Positions 8,331 through 17,047 of a stretch of 64,000 bases of DNA are shown here, piece after piece. The stretch lies in contig NZ_JBPWOA010000028.1 of assembly GCF_051781005.1 (NCBI RefSeq), forward strand, positions 1 to 64,000, given 5' to 3'. This DNA is from Anabaena sp051781005 (GTDB taxonomy: Bacteria; Cyanobacteriota; Cyanobacteriia; Cyanobacteriales; Nostocaceae). Both the position numbers and the translations under genes were made by a program. How positions within the stretch are numbered: the first letter of the stretch is position 1; the number at the start of each line of letters is the position of its first letter. The notes below the pieces were generated by a model. That model did not search any database. It was not told the DNA's origin and saw nothing but the letters and a program-made list of their open reading frames with translations.

Positions 8331-8375
8331 TTCCTAGTCTCTGACTAGGAATGCTATCACAGAGGCTCTGCCTCT
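8331..8375. repeat. Two adjacent short hairpins
   Basis: TTCCTAGTC-tct-GACTAGGAA (8331-8351) and AGAGGC-tct-GCCTCT (8361-8375), with GCTATCA and TGATAGC flanking the second. These are typical cyanobacterial interspersed palindromes. They may also end the MscS transcript, although no T-tract follows. Confidence 0.5.
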
Positions 8376-8446
8376 ACTCTTATTGATAGCACAGCATGGC
8401 GTATGACTCCTAGGTCATCACGCAGAACCATAGGCAGAGCCTTCTA

Positions 8447-8600
8447 AGAGGATGTTTGAAAAGTGGTTGCTGATGTATTAAAAACTTTAGATCCTCCTAA
8501 ATCCTCCTTAAAAAGGAGGACTTTGACTCTAGTTCCCCCCTTTTTAAGGAGTGTTAGGGGGGAATGGCTTCGCCACCTAAAAACTTTTTAAACACCCTCT
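8447..8600. mobile_element. MITE with TA target duplication (AGAGGATGTTT family)
   Basis: A 154-bp element with imperfect terminal inverted repeats, AGAGGATGTTTGAAAAG on the left and AGAGGGTGTTTAAAAAG on the right (reverse complement), flanked by TA on each side (8445-8446 and 8601-8602). TA duplication is the signature of IS630/Tc1-type transposition. No coding capacity. The right TA forms part of the stop codon of the neighbouring minus-strand gene. Related copies are at 15014-15141 and 19353-19433. Confidence 0.7.
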
Positions 8601-8929
8601 TACCACCAAACTCGATTTCCGTCTTCATCTACTCGCGCTTGACGAATGATATCAGAAATTTCTTCTGCATCTTTGACATGGTGAAGTGCTTTTTGCTCAC
8701 CCTCAGGAGTTTCAACTACAAAATAAGTTGGAACTGTAATATGATCGCCTGTAATATCTGGTGAGTCTACAGCTATTTGTTGAGATTTTTCTGCAATTGA
8801 TTGCGGTTCTTCAGAAATTCTATCCCCAGGATTAGCAGTTAATCTCCTTTCTTTAACATTTGCTTCTTTTTTAGAAAAGCTATCTTTATCTACTGGTTGA
8901 TTAATTTCTTTATCTTGATGATCAGTCAT
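8600..8929 (-). CDS. Hypothetical acidic cyanobacterial protein
   Basis: I do not recognise a family. The start at 8929 (MTDHQDKEINQPVDKDSF) is preferred over the longer frame from 8980, whose extra 17 residues are hydrophobic and lie in AT-rich leader sequence. The first ~60 residues are charged and probably disordered; the last ~45 (TVPTYFVVETPEGEQKAL, HHVKDAEEISDIIRQ, VDEDGNRVWW) look like a small folded domain. The stop codon is TAA, with its final A contributed by the inserted MITE. Predicted cytoplasmic. Confidence 0.6.
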   Translation of the reverse strand: MTDHQDKEINQPVDKDSFSKKEANVKERRLTANPGDRISEEPQSIAEKSQQIAVDSPDITGDHITVPTYFVVETPEGEQKALHHVKDAEEISDIIRQARVDEDGNRVWW

Positions 8930-9067
8930 GAGTTTTACCAAAATAAAATTTTTTGCTATCACTAATATCAATTTAAACAATCAAATCCATAAGTAGCTCT
9001 TTCTTAGGAAAGAGTTTAAGAATGAAATTAAAATTTGGCTTCAGACTAAAGTTAGAGACTAATCTCG

Positions 9068-10036
9068 CTAAGATTTTGTTTCTATTTCTTGCTTGAGTTC
9101 AAACGGCGTATATTTACCCCCCAATGCTGTGACAATAGCGCGGGTATTGGCTACCATCATCTTGATGTATGTATCTCCATCGCTTCCTTTTGCACCAATA
9201 GAATCAGAATAAAGTTGTTGTGGAGCAAGTTTTATACCTGCTTCTTGGGCAACGGTTTTAATTAAAGCTGGATTAATAGTGGTTTCGGCAAAAATTGCAG
9301 GTACACCTATTTTTTTCACTGAATCTACTAATTCTTTGACTGTTTGAGCGCTGGGTTGTTCTTCCGTACTAATCCCAATTAAAGTTCCAGCAATTTCTAT
9401 ACCATAGGAATTTCCATAATATTGAAATGCATCATGGGTAGTGATAAGTTTACGTTTTTCTGAGGGAATAGTTTGGATTTGTTGCCGAATCCAGATATTT
9501 AATTGCTGTAATTCATCGGTAAGTTGGGCTGCTTTTTGAGTAAATTTATCTTTGTCTTCTGGTGATAACTCAATTAATCCATCTCTAATTGCTTTTACCA
9601 TTAAGATGGCATTTTCTCCACTCCCCCAAACGTGTGGATCTGGAACAATTTGACCTTTGCTTTTTTCTAACTTTAAAGGTTTGACAACTTCCCCCACAGC
9701 TAACTTCCGTGTTTTCCCTCCACTAGCATTCATCAACTTAATAATTCCCGGTTCCAAGTTATAACCGTTATATAAAATTAAGTCTGCTGCTTCTAAAACT
9801 CGGCTATCTGCGGGTACTGGTTCGTAAACGTGAGGATCTGCACCGGCTTGGAGAATTCCCAACAAATCAATTTCCTCTCCACCAACCTCTTCAGCTAAAT
9901 CTGCAATTACAGTGCTAGTTGCTACAACTTGCGGTTTAGCATTTCTCCGTGGCTGAGAGTCTGACGGAGTACAACTGAGTAAGGTTAAAGGTAATAAAAT
10001 CCCCATACACAACCGAAAAATCTTTGTTTTCTTCAT
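9068..10036 (-). CDS. mntC: Manganese/zinc ABC transporter substrate-binding lipoprotein
   Basis: 322 aa of the ZnuA/MntC cluster A-I binding proteins. A lipoprotein signal (LLPLTLLSC, lipidated Cys about residue 22) anchors it on the periplasmic side. Metal ligands are visible: His in GADPHVYEP, His in PDPHVWGS, Glu in FAETTINPAL and Asp in LYSDSIG. There is no long His-rich loop of the type common in zinc-specific ZnuA, which together with resemblance to cyanobacterial MntC favours manganese, needed for photosystem II. It is transcribed divergently from the ATPase and permease genes rather than with them. Confidence 0.85.
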   Translation of the reverse strand: MKKTKIFRLCMGILLPLTLLSCTPSDSQPRRNAKPQVVATSTVIADLAEEVGGEEIDLLGILQAGADPHVYEPVPADSRVLEAADLILYNGYNLEPGIIKLMNASGGKTRKLAVGEVVKPLKLEKSKGQIVPDPHVWGSGENAILMVKAIRDGLIELSPEDKDKFTQKAAQLTDELQQLNIWIRQQIQTIPSEKRKLITTHDAFQYYGNSYGIEIAGTLIGISTEEQPSAQTVKELVDSVKKIGVPAIFAETTINPALIKTVAQEAGIKLAPQQLYSDSIGAKGSDGDTYIKMMVANTRAIVTALGGKYTPFELKQEIETKS

Positions 10037-10248
10037 CCCACTACCACTATTGATTCTGAGTATTAATTTAATTTATCCCCATTATTACTTCTAATTATAG
10101 ATTTTTTCATATTTCTCTCATATTTATAGTAAACTCAAGGAATGAATATTTAAGTACGGTTATGCAAAACGTCTCTTTTTACCAAAAAATTAGCTTATTA
10201 CAGAGACAAGTAAGAGCGATTTCTGAACAAACTATCAAACCGATTGTG

Positions 10249-10989
10249 ATGAATCCCACCGCAGCCATTAACATCTCCCACTTAGGGGTACACTACCGGA
10301 CACAGGAAGCTTTGCGGGATGTTAACTGCATTATTAAACCAGGACGACTGACGGGAATTTTTGGACCCAATGGTGCTGGTAAAAGTACGCTGATGAAAGC
10401 AATTTTGGGGTTAGTACCTTTAACTAGCGGTCAAGTTTTATACGAAGGCAAAGCCCTGATGCAGCAACTAGAAAGAGTTGCCTATGTACCACAACGTAGC
10501 CAAATTGATTGGAATTACCCTGCTACGGTTTGGGATGTAGTGATGATGGGACGTGTAAAAAAGACAGGCTGGTTGCGTAGTTTCTCGACTGTTAGCCGCC
10601 AAGTAGCCAAAGATGCTTTAGAAAGGGTGGGAATGGAGACATTCAAAAACCGCACCATTGGTGAACTGTCTGGAGGACAACAACAAAGGGTATTTTTAGC
10701 CCGTGCTTTAACCCAGCAAGCAGAAATTTTCTGTTTTGATGAACCCTTTGTAGGAATTGATCAAAAAACCCAGACCATAATTTTTGAAGTCTTCCAAGAA
10801 CTAGCCGCAGCTAACAAAATTGTCCTTGTAGTTAATCACGACTTAGGCGAATCCATCGCTCATTTTGATGATTTAATTTTACTAAATTGTGAACTAATTG
10901 CCACAGGTTCCCGCCAACAAGTCCTCACAGAACAAAACCTCCATCAAGCTTACGGAGGAAAAGTCATGTACTTCTCTGATGCAGCATAA
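10249..10989 (+). CDS. mntA: Manganese/zinc ABC transporter ATP-binding protein
   Basis: The cytoplasmic ATPase of the MntCAB-type importer. Walker A is GPNGAGKST, the Q-loop is in VAYVPQRSQIDW, the signature is LSGGQQQR, Walker B is IFCFDEPF and the switch His is in VVNHDLG. The frame is open from an ATG at 10162, which would add 29 residues without family similarity. The ATG at 10249 (MNPTAAINISHLGVHYR) gives the usual ~246 aa length and is preferred, though neither start has a good ribosome-binding site. The permease gene follows after 180 bp containing a repeat. Confidence 0.85.
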   Translation: MNPTAAINISHLGVHYRTQEALRDVNCIIKPGRLTGIFGPNGAGKSTLMKAILGLVPLTSGQVLYEGKALMQQLERVAYVPQRSQIDWNYPATVWDVVMMGRVKKTGWLRSFSTVSRQVAKDALERVGMETFKNRTIGELSGGQQQRVFLARALTQQAEIFCFDEPFVGIDQKTQTIIFEVFQELAAANKIVLVVNHDLGESIAHFDDLILLNCELIATGSRQQVLTEQNLHQAYGGKVMYFSDAA

Positions 10990-11117
10990 TACAGGAGTCA
11001 GCCCTTCGACTTCGCTCAGGGCAAGGAGTCAGAATATTGATACTACTCGGTACTAAGGAACTGGCTTTAAATTTAGATTCTCTACTTCATTACTGTGCGT
11101 TCACTGCAATTCTTTCT

Positions 11118-11162
11118 TCCTTCCTCTCTTCCTTCGCGTCCTTCGCGCCTTCGCGGTTCATT
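11118..11162. repeat. CCTTCGCG-type interspersed repeat upstream of mntB
   Basis: Tandem near-copies of TCCTTCGCG ending in GCGGTTCATTTT. It is the same type as at 4831-4868. It happens to be open in the mntB frame, which is why an over-long mntB start at 11095 looks possible. Confidence 0.55.
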
Positions 11163-11169
11163 TTCCTCT

Positions 11170-12027
11170 ATGCTGCAAACACTGATAGAACCGTTGCAAT
11201 ATGGCTTCATGCAACGTTCCTTAATCATCGCCATACTCGTAGGCTTATTATGTGCGGTAGTTGGTAGTTACTTAATGGTACAACGCCTAGCATTACTGGG
11301 AGATGCCATCAGCCATTCAGTTTTACCAGGATTAGCGATCGCATTTATGATCGGTGCTAATATCTTTGTCGGTGCATTTATTGCCGGCATCGTGAGTACA
11401 ATGGTCATAGCTTTTATTAAAACACGCTCACCCATTAAAGAAGATGCAGCAATGGGGATAGTGTTTTCAGCATTTTTTGCTCTGGGTGTGACTTTAATTA
11501 CAGTTATTCAAAAAGATAATAAAATCGACCTGAATCACTTCCTGTTTGGGAATATTTTGAGTGTAACTGTAGATGAAGTGCGAGATACAACTATCATTGC
11601 GGCGATTGTCTTGATAGTTATCGTTTTATTATACAAAGAACTTCTATTTTACACCTTTGATCCATTGGGCGCACAAGCCGCAGGTTTGCCAGTTAATCGT
11701 CTCAACTTTGGTTTAATGTTGTTGATTGCTTTAACCATTGTTGCCAGCATGAAAGCTGTAGGCGTGATTTTAGTATTATCACTTTTAATTACCCCTGGTG
11801 CAACCGCTTATCTATTAGTGAAACGCTTGCATGAAGTTATGATTGTCGGAGCCATAATTGGTGTAATTTCTAGTATTAGCGGAATGTATATCAGCTATTT
11901 TTATAATCTACCTTCTGGGCCAGCTATTGTCTTAGTAGTTTCGAGTTTATTTACCTTGGCTTTATTATTCAGTCCCAGACACGGAATAATTTTTGCATCT
12001 CGTCAACCAAGGAAACAAGCTCTGTAA
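11170..12027 (+). CDS. mntB: Manganese/zinc ABC transporter permease
   Basis: A cluster 9 (ZnuB/MntB) permease with about eight membrane helices. The family block GDAISHSVLPGLAIAF is intact, as are the later helices around VGVILVLSLLITPGATAYLL. The open frame extends to a GTG at 11095, but those 25 residues are encoded by an interspersed repeat. The ATG at 11170 (MLQTLIEPLQYGFMQRS) matches the family start and gives 285 aa. It pairs with the upstream ATPase and the divergent binding protein to make a complete importer. Confidence 0.88.
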   Translation: MLQTLIEPLQYGFMQRSLIIAILVGLLCAVVGSYLMVQRLALLGDAISHSVLPGLAIAFMIGANIFVGAFIAGIVSTMVIAFIKTRSPIKEDAAMGIVFSAFFALGVTLITVIQKDNKIDLNHFLFGNILSVTVDEVRDTTIIAAIVLIVIVLLYKELLFYTFDPLGAQAAGLPVNRLNFGLMLLIALTIVASMKAVGVILVLSLLITPGATAYLLVKRLHEVMIVGAIIGVISSISGMYISYFYNLPSGPAIVLVVSSLFTLALLFSPRHGIIFASRQPRKQAL

Positions 12028-12124
12028 AAATAGCCCATAGCATAAATACACTTAAATGTAAATAATTTGGTTATAAGGCGCTTATCCGTCGATGGGTAGA
12101 TGCAAAAAAAACGATCCCTTATCT

Positions 12125-12149
12125 AAAAAAATGCGATCGCACTTTTTTT
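12125..12149 (+). terminator. Possible terminator after mntB
   Basis: An A-tract, the palindrome TGCGATCGCA and a seven-T tract form a symmetrical A/T-flanked stem that could end transcription in either direction. The GC core is a HIP1 site, so this may be incidental. Confidence 0.35.
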
Positions 12150-12177
12150 AATTAATTCTTCCTGATTAACCCGACAC

Positions 12178-12238
12178 ACAGACGGAGGTATATATACCTT
12201 AATTGATTAATCGCCCTCAGGTGGAACTGGGGGTTTTA
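12178..12238 (+). ncRNA. Candidate small RNA, unit 1
   Basis: Contains CAGACGGA, the palindrome GGTATATATACC (12187-12198), ACCTTAATT and a terminator-like hairpin, CCCTCAG-gtggaa-CTGGGGG followed by TTTTA. The second unit 130-139 bp downstream has the same order of blocks. No ORF is present. Expression is not shown by the sequence; the call rests on the duplicated layout and terminator. Confidence 0.35.
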
Positions 12239-12307
12239 CTACAACACTTTTCGATTATATACAAAAAAATATCTGATCAGTCTAGACCTTCCGGATATAG
12301 TCAAAAA

Positions 12308-12384
12308 TCAGACGGATAAGAAAATAGTAGATGCACCTTAATTAGATTGCAGCCCTCAGCTTTTAGCTGGGGGTTTTATTTTAG
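12308..12384 (+). ncRNA. Candidate small RNA, unit 2
   Basis: CAGACGGA, ACCTTAATT and a strong hairpin CCCTCAGCT-ttt-AGCTGGGGG followed by TTTTATTTT. A possible -10 box, TATAGT, lies about 10 bp before CAGACGGA. The stem sequence differs from unit 1 in both arms (compensating change), which argues that the hairpin itself is conserved. The rest of 12028-12640 holds nothing else that I recognise. Confidence 0.4.
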
Positions 12385-12640
12385 CAATAATTTGATTGCT
12401 TTATTGTGTATTTTTGTGAGTAAAAAAGTTCTCTTCATCAGGGAACTTTCCCCATTAGAGTCAGAATTCAGAGGAATCATCAGATAAACTGCTGATCTTA
12501 GATAATTAATCTTCCTTAGTTTTCTATTCTGGGCATTTTATTATATCAACTCCCACATTTCGATGGTATATTTTTTTGTAAAGATTTTAAATTTTTCCTA
12601 TTTGAGCGATCGCAAATTCAACAGCACCGCCTCAGAAGGA

Positions 12641-13240
12641 TCAGTTCTTCAGAGTGGCAAACCACAGCGCATAACCAAGAAACCCAAAAAATAAGGTAAT
12701 TAAGGCTGTAATCACGTAGCTGATGCATATCAGCAAGCCGTCAGATTCAATCATGGCAACTGCCAAAAGTAAAATACCTACAGTGGGAATGGGATTGGTA
12801 AAGGGAATTGGTAATATTAGTAATATTGTCAGCCAAAATATACACAGTCCATTTAAGCGCCAAATCCAAGGATGGGAAGCTATTTGCGCTAATCGGGGAC
12901 GAGTGATTTTTTCCAACATCCTAGTTACTCGATGCAGATTGTGTAGAATGATCTGAGCAATGGCGTGAGGAAATTGGTAGTTAGCGATTTTTCTGGGTAG
13001 CCAAGGCGTTCTTCTGCCTAAAACCATCTGCGCCGATAACAGCAAGCAGGCAGCCCCAAAAGGCCCTGTAAAGCCTGGTGGCATAGGCAATAAAAATGGT
13101 AGAACTAATAATGAAATTACTAAGCTAAAACCCCGTTCTGAAGTTTCCGCCAGAATATCACCGATAGTCAGTGACTGTTCAGCTAAACGTTGCAACAAAG
13201 ATTTAATCTGTTGAGAAAATCGCGAATGCATTTTGCTCAA
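12641..13240 (-). CDS. ExoD-like exopolysaccharide synthesis family membrane protein
   Basis: A 199-aa membrane protein of the ExoD family. The N-terminal SLTIGDILAETSERGFSLV and the following LPFLLPMPPGFTGPFGA are characteristic, as is QMVLGRRTPWLP. Roughly four or five hydrophobic segments are visible, including LTILLILPIPFTNPIPTVG and the C-terminal VITALITLFFGFLGYALW. The name comes from a rhizobial exopolysaccharide mutant; biochemical function is unknown. It is a single gene on the minus strand; the lipid kinase gene upstream on the same strand is 220 bp away. Confidence 0.85.
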   Translation of the reverse strand: MSKMHSRFSQQIKSLLQRLAEQSLTIGDILAETSERGFSLVISLLVLPFLLPMPPGFTGPFGAACLLLSAQMVLGRRTPWLPRKIANYQFPHAIAQIILHNLHRVTRMLEKITRPRLAQIASHPWIWRLNGLCIFWLTILLILPIPFTNPIPTVGILLLAVAMIESDGLLICISYVITALITLFFGFLGYALWFATLKN

Positions 13241-13463
13241 AGTTTATAGGAAAGTAGCCGGAAAACCCCGATAGCGGAGCATAGCTTTAGACATAGCTGA
13301 AATATAAAGACTCAAACAAAGTTTTTATGTTTCAACTTCTTAATAAAACTAAGTAGGTGGGCAGAATAAAACCAAACCGTGTCAAGAAAAGTAAACAAGG
13401 CTAAAACCCTTTTTCCCCCTGCACCCTGCCTTATCCCAACGACAATTTTTAACGCCAACCTAC

Positions 13464-14378
13464 TTATAGTGGTGGTACCAAAACGCTGATAGCCATAGGT
13501 ATCACACGAAACACAGCCGGAGTATACGTAGTGATTTCCCCATCTGTATTGATAGGACGTGGTTTACGAGTATAAACCTCAAATTCCTTTCCTTGTATAG
13601 CACGGACATTTGGCCAATGTATATGTCTACCTTGGCGCATTGCCGGAAGTAAAGGTATTATTTCCCACCAATGCTTAACTTCTAAACTATAAAGATCCAG
13701 TCTCTGATCATCTATTGTAGCGTCATGAAATACAGCCATGCCACCACCATAATAGCGACCATTGCCCACAGCAATTTGTACAGTTTTGACGTGAATTGAT
13801 TGACCATTCATGCGAATTTCTGCACCAAAGGGGCGAGATTTCCAAATTACTTTAAATGCTGCTGCCGCATAAGCAAATATTCCCCAACGGCGTTTAACTT
13901 CTGTAGTTAATCGCTGAGTAATTTTTACACTTAATCCTAAACTGGCAACGTTAAAAAAATACTTACCATTTACCCAACCCAAATCAATGTGTTGCAACTG
14001 TCCAGCGGCAATAATTTGACAAGCTTCGGGTAAAGAATTGGGAATCCCCAAAGTTCTAGCCAAGTCGTTTGCAGTTCCCAAAGGCAAAATTCCTAAAGGC
14101 AATTGAGTCTCAACCACAGCATCGACTGCGGCATTAAGAGTACCATCACCACCTCCAACTATTACCAAATCAATTTCATGGTGGTATTGTCTAATAACAT
14201 CACCTAAATGTGTTGGGTTCTCTGTAGATTCTGGAATCACATTAAAACCAAGTGACTCCAGACAATGAATAGCTGCCAAGAGGTTTTCTTCCCCTTTACG
14301 GGCATGACGATTTACTAATAACAGGGCGCGGGGGCTGATGGGTAGTACCCTTTGCAGTTTATATATCGAATTTTCCAC
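13464..14378 (-). CDS. YegS/DAGK-family lipid kinase
   Basis: 304 aa with the diacylglycerol kinase catalytic domain fold. LLVNRHARKG at the start of the domain, the nucleotide-binding VIVGGGDGTLNAAVDA, and LGILPLGTANDLARTLGIP are all intact, as is the later NVASLGLSVKIT and the INTDGEI metal site. Such enzymes phosphorylate lipids such as diacylglycerol or sphingoid bases with ATP at the membrane surface; the substrate here cannot be told. Length is normal. No neighbour suggests a pathway. Confidence 0.88.
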   Translation of the reverse strand: MENSIYKLQRVLPISPRALLLVNRHARKGEENLLAAIHCLESLGFNVIPESTENPTHLGDVIRQYHHEIDLVIVGGGDGTLNAAVDAVVETQLPLGILPLGTANDLARTLGIPNSLPEACQIIAAGQLQHIDLGWVNGKYFFNVASLGLSVKITQRLTTEVKRRWGIFAYAAAAFKVIWKSRPFGAEIRMNGQSIHVKTVQIAVGNGRYYGGGMAVFHDATIDDQRLDLYSLEVKHWWEIIPLLPAMRQGRHIHWPNVRAIQGKEFEVYTRKPRPINTDGEITTYTPAVFRVIPMAISVLVPPL

Positions 14379-14578
14379 GTTTTTTACCTTGCTTGAATTT
14401 CACTGTCAAGGCTTGGTGAGTCTGTGATTTTATTTACTAACAATTCAATTTCTCTAGTTGAACGTTAGTAGTTATCAGTATATTCCTTGTTAGGGAATAA
14501 TAGCAATTCGTAATCCGTAATAGGGAATTAGTAATTAATAAAGGCTGAATTAATCTGTGTCGCTATATTTACATGAAT

Positions 14579-14592
14579 AGGACTTACGCACA
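14579..14592 (+). repeat. Solo GGACTTACGCA repeat end
   Basis: AGGACTTACGCA occurs here without a matching inverted copy nearby. It matches the ends of the small elements at 48269-48357 and 50124-50234. Confidence 0.4.
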
Positions 14593-14715
14593 ACAGAACA
14601 AAAGTAGCAGCAATTAATGAATTATAACTACATTATAATCAGGTTTTTTATCACATCTTTGGTAAGTCATAATGAGCAATAAGGGACTTCCAAATAAAAA
14701 AATGTACAAAAATTT

Positions 14716-14824
14716 CTTGTGGGATGGGCATCCTGCCCGCAAATTATCAAGGACGGGCAGGACTTGTACTGAGCAGTTCGACAAGCTCACTGTAAGACTT
14801 GTCGAAGTATGCCCATCCCACAAG
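14716..14824. repeat. Multi-branched palindromic element
   Basis: A perfect 16-bp outer inverted repeat, CTTGTGGGATGGGCAT (14716-14731) and its complement (14809-14824), encloses two inner stems. These are CCTGCCCG/CGGGCAGG (14732-14739 and 14754-14761) and TTCGACAAG/CTTGTCGAA. As RNA or single-stranded DNA it would fold as a two-armed cruciform. No coding content; the remainder of 14379-15013 is featureless apart from the solo repeat end. Confidence 0.65.
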
Positions 14825-15013
14825 ATTGGATAATTTATTTTCTGGTGTTCCCTAATTCCTTGATGGTACAAGCCCCAGGATAAATCCTGGGAATCAATCA
14901 AAATCGAAAATACAAACTTGTCTGACTTAAACAACCTAAGTTATTGAAAACAAACCCCTATTTTGAGCGACAAAATAGGGGGATATTTTTTTGATTGATG
15001 CAATTAGCTTCTA

Positions 15014-15141
15014 AGAGGATGTTTTTACAGTGGTTTGTGATGTATCAAAAACCCCAGATCCTCCCCTATGCCAACTTGATCAGGAAAATTGAGAGCATAG
15101 AGAGCGATCGCTAAACCAAGTTAGACTTAACCAATATCCTC
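15014..15141. mobile_element. MITE of the AGAGGATGTTT family, next to the bicA stop
   Basis: The left end AGAGGATGTTTTTACAGTGG follows a TA, and the right end (reverse complement GAGGATATTGG) abuts the TA of the bicA TAG stop codon. The 128-bp element shares its left ~45 bp with the copy at 8447 but has a different interior, including a HIP1 site. Confidence 0.55.
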
Positions 15142-16817
15142 TAAGAAACAGGTGCATTTGTTTCGGTTGCTAAACTGTGAACTAAAGCAACTGCTTGTGT
15201 CAGTGCTTCCTTGCGGTCTACCATCAAATGATGGGGAGGTAATAAGCTCAAAACTCCCAAGTTGTCCAACCGTTTCTTAATTTTGCCTGTTGCACCAACA
15301 ATGATTACTTGACGACCTTTTTCACAAGCTTCTCTAATTGCACTTTCAATAGTCAAGGAAGCTGTAACACCCATCATGGGTACATCACTCAAATCGAGAA
15401 CGATCACATCACAATCTTTTATGGCGTTATGTTCACGAGAAATAGCCTTAGAAACACCAAAAATCATCGCCCCACTTAAGTAGAACAGCAAAACGCGGCC
15501 ATTAGCTTCATCTAATAAACTCTTTTCTTCTGGAGTCAAATCAATAGCATCATCTGCATCACTAATGGCTTTGACTGTCTCAGACTGCATACTAGAAAGA
15601 CGTTCAATAGTTAAGATGTTGGCAATAAATATACCCACACCCACAGCCACAATTAAGTCTACAAACACAGTCAAGAGTAACACACCATACATGATGATTG
15701 AACCCTTGAGAGAGACTTTGTGAGAGCGTTTTAAGAAACTCCAGTCCAGAATATCAACCCCTACTTTCAGGGCAATACCAGCTAAAACAGCCATCGGAAT
15801 ACTCTGAGTTATCCCCGCAGCACCCAAAACTACAACCAACAATACCAAAGCACGAGTAAGACCAGATACCGCAGTTTGCGCCCCAGTTTGGATATTAACA
15901 ACAGTTCCCATTGTTGCCCCAGCACCGGGTAAACCACCACATAAACCAGATACTACGTTAGCGATACCTTGGCCAATTAATTCTTTATCAGATTTATGTT
16001 CAGTGCGGGTTAAGCTATCAGCAACCACAGCAGTTAATAGGGTATCAATACATCCCAACATCCCCAACATTACCCCATCAACTAACATGAGGGTGACGTT
16101 TGATAATGTGAAAGTTGGCAGTTGAATCTTTGGTAAACCAGTTTGGATCACACCAATGCGTTTGATATCTGCATCTCCAAAAAATACCAAAGAAACCACT
16201 GTCACCGCTACTAATGCAATTAACTGGGGGGGGACAATGCGCTTAACTTTCGATGGCGTTAAGTAAATAATTGCCACTGTCATCACACCCAAAATTAAAG
16301 CAATGGGGTTGATATTTTCTAATAAATTAGGTAGGTTTTGAACTATTCCCAATACTCCACCTTTAGGGGTTGCTTGCCCCAAGAAAGGCGCAATTTGCAA
16401 AATAATCAAAATCACCCCAATTCCTGACATAAAGCCAGAAATTACACTGTAGGGCATGAGGGTGATATATTTTCCTAGCTTAAAGATGCCAAAGATAATT
16501 TGAAATATCCCTGCTAACATCACTACGGTAAAAGCCATAGCCAAGCCATTTTCTGGATCGTTGGCTGTGAAGGAACTGATAATACCGGTGATTACTACTG
16601 TCATTGGACCAGTAGGTTCAGAAATCAGAGTTGGTGTACCACCAAATAATGCTGCGAAAAATCCTACACAGACAGCACCATAAAGACCAGCTACGGGGCC
16701 AGCACCGGAAGCAACACCGAAGGCTAAAGCTAGTGGTAGAGAAACAATGGCAGCTGTAACACCACCGAAAATATCTCCGCGTAAATTGCGGAAATGAATA
16801 GTATTAGTTATTTGCAT
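15141..16817 (-). CDS. bicA: SulP-family sodium-dependent bicarbonate transporter BicA
   Basis: 558 aa with the SulP transmembrane domain (about residues 1-410, 10-14 helices) and a C-terminal cytoplasmic STAS domain (about 430-550, with VIVLDLSDVPMMGVTASLTIE). The opening MQITNTIHFRNLRGDIFGGV and FGGTPTLISEPTGPMTVV closely match cyanobacterial BicA, the low-affinity high-flux Na+/HCO3- symporter of the carbon-concentrating mechanism in the plasma membrane. A sulfate or other anion substrate is possible for SulP proteins, but the BicA-like N-terminus favours bicarbonate. It is monocistronic. A MITE has inserted at the stop codon without changing the C-terminus beyond it. Confidence 0.88.
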   Translation of the reverse strand: MQITNTIHFRNLRGDIFGGVTAAIVSLPLALAFGVASGAGPVAGLYGAVCVGFFAALFGGTPTLISEPTGPMTVVITGIISSFTANDPENGLAMAFTVVMLAGIFQIIFGIFKLGKYITLMPYSVISGFMSGIGVILIILQIAPFLGQATPKGGVLGIVQNLPNLLENINPIALILGVMTVAIIYLTPSKVKRIVPPQLIALVAVTVVSLVFFGDADIKRIGVIQTGLPKIQLPTFTLSNVTLMLVDGVMLGMLGCIDTLLTAVVADSLTRTEHKSDKELIGQGIANVVSGLCGGLPGAGATMGTVVNIQTGAQTAVSGLTRALVLLVVVLGAAGITQSIPMAVLAGIALKVGVDILDWSFLKRSHKVSLKGSIIMYGVLLLTVFVDLIVAVGVGIFIANILTIERLSSMQSETVKAISDADDAIDLTPEEKSLLDEANGRVLLFYLSGAMIFGVSKAISREHNAIKDCDVIVLDLSDVPMMGVTASLTIESAIREACEKGRQVIIVGATGKIKKRLDNLGVLSLLPPHHLMVDRKEALTQAVALVHSLATETNAPVS

Positions 16818-16950
16818 GAGCGGGAAATAAATAATGTGGGTTGAGAAAAGAATTTCGGCTGCTGAATGCTTTTCAGTCAGCTAAACTGCAACACCTGTCT
16901 TCAACTTTAAGCACTGGGTCAGCAAGTATGCAACCATGCTCTATTAGCAA

Positions 16951-17047
16951 TAGACATCTGGTGGTAATTAAATGTGCGTGGCTTGAAACCCTTGTAGTAG
17001 AGACGTTCCGGCGGAACGTCTTTACAATCATTTTCACCAGATGTCTA
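16951..17047. repeat. Nested inverted repeat
   Basis: Outer arms TAGACATCTGGTG (16951-16963) and CACCAGATGTCTA (17035-17047) enclose a perfect inner palindrome AGACGTTCC-ggc-GGAACGTCT (17001-17021). The inner part is a common cyanobacterial repeat, also related to 19243-19272. It looks like a short non-autonomous element that contains a second repeat. Confidence 0.6.

Noticed and set aside
14614..14934. 106-aa open frame on the minus strand
   Set aside because: It runs through the branched palindromic element, has no family resemblance and no ribosome-binding site.
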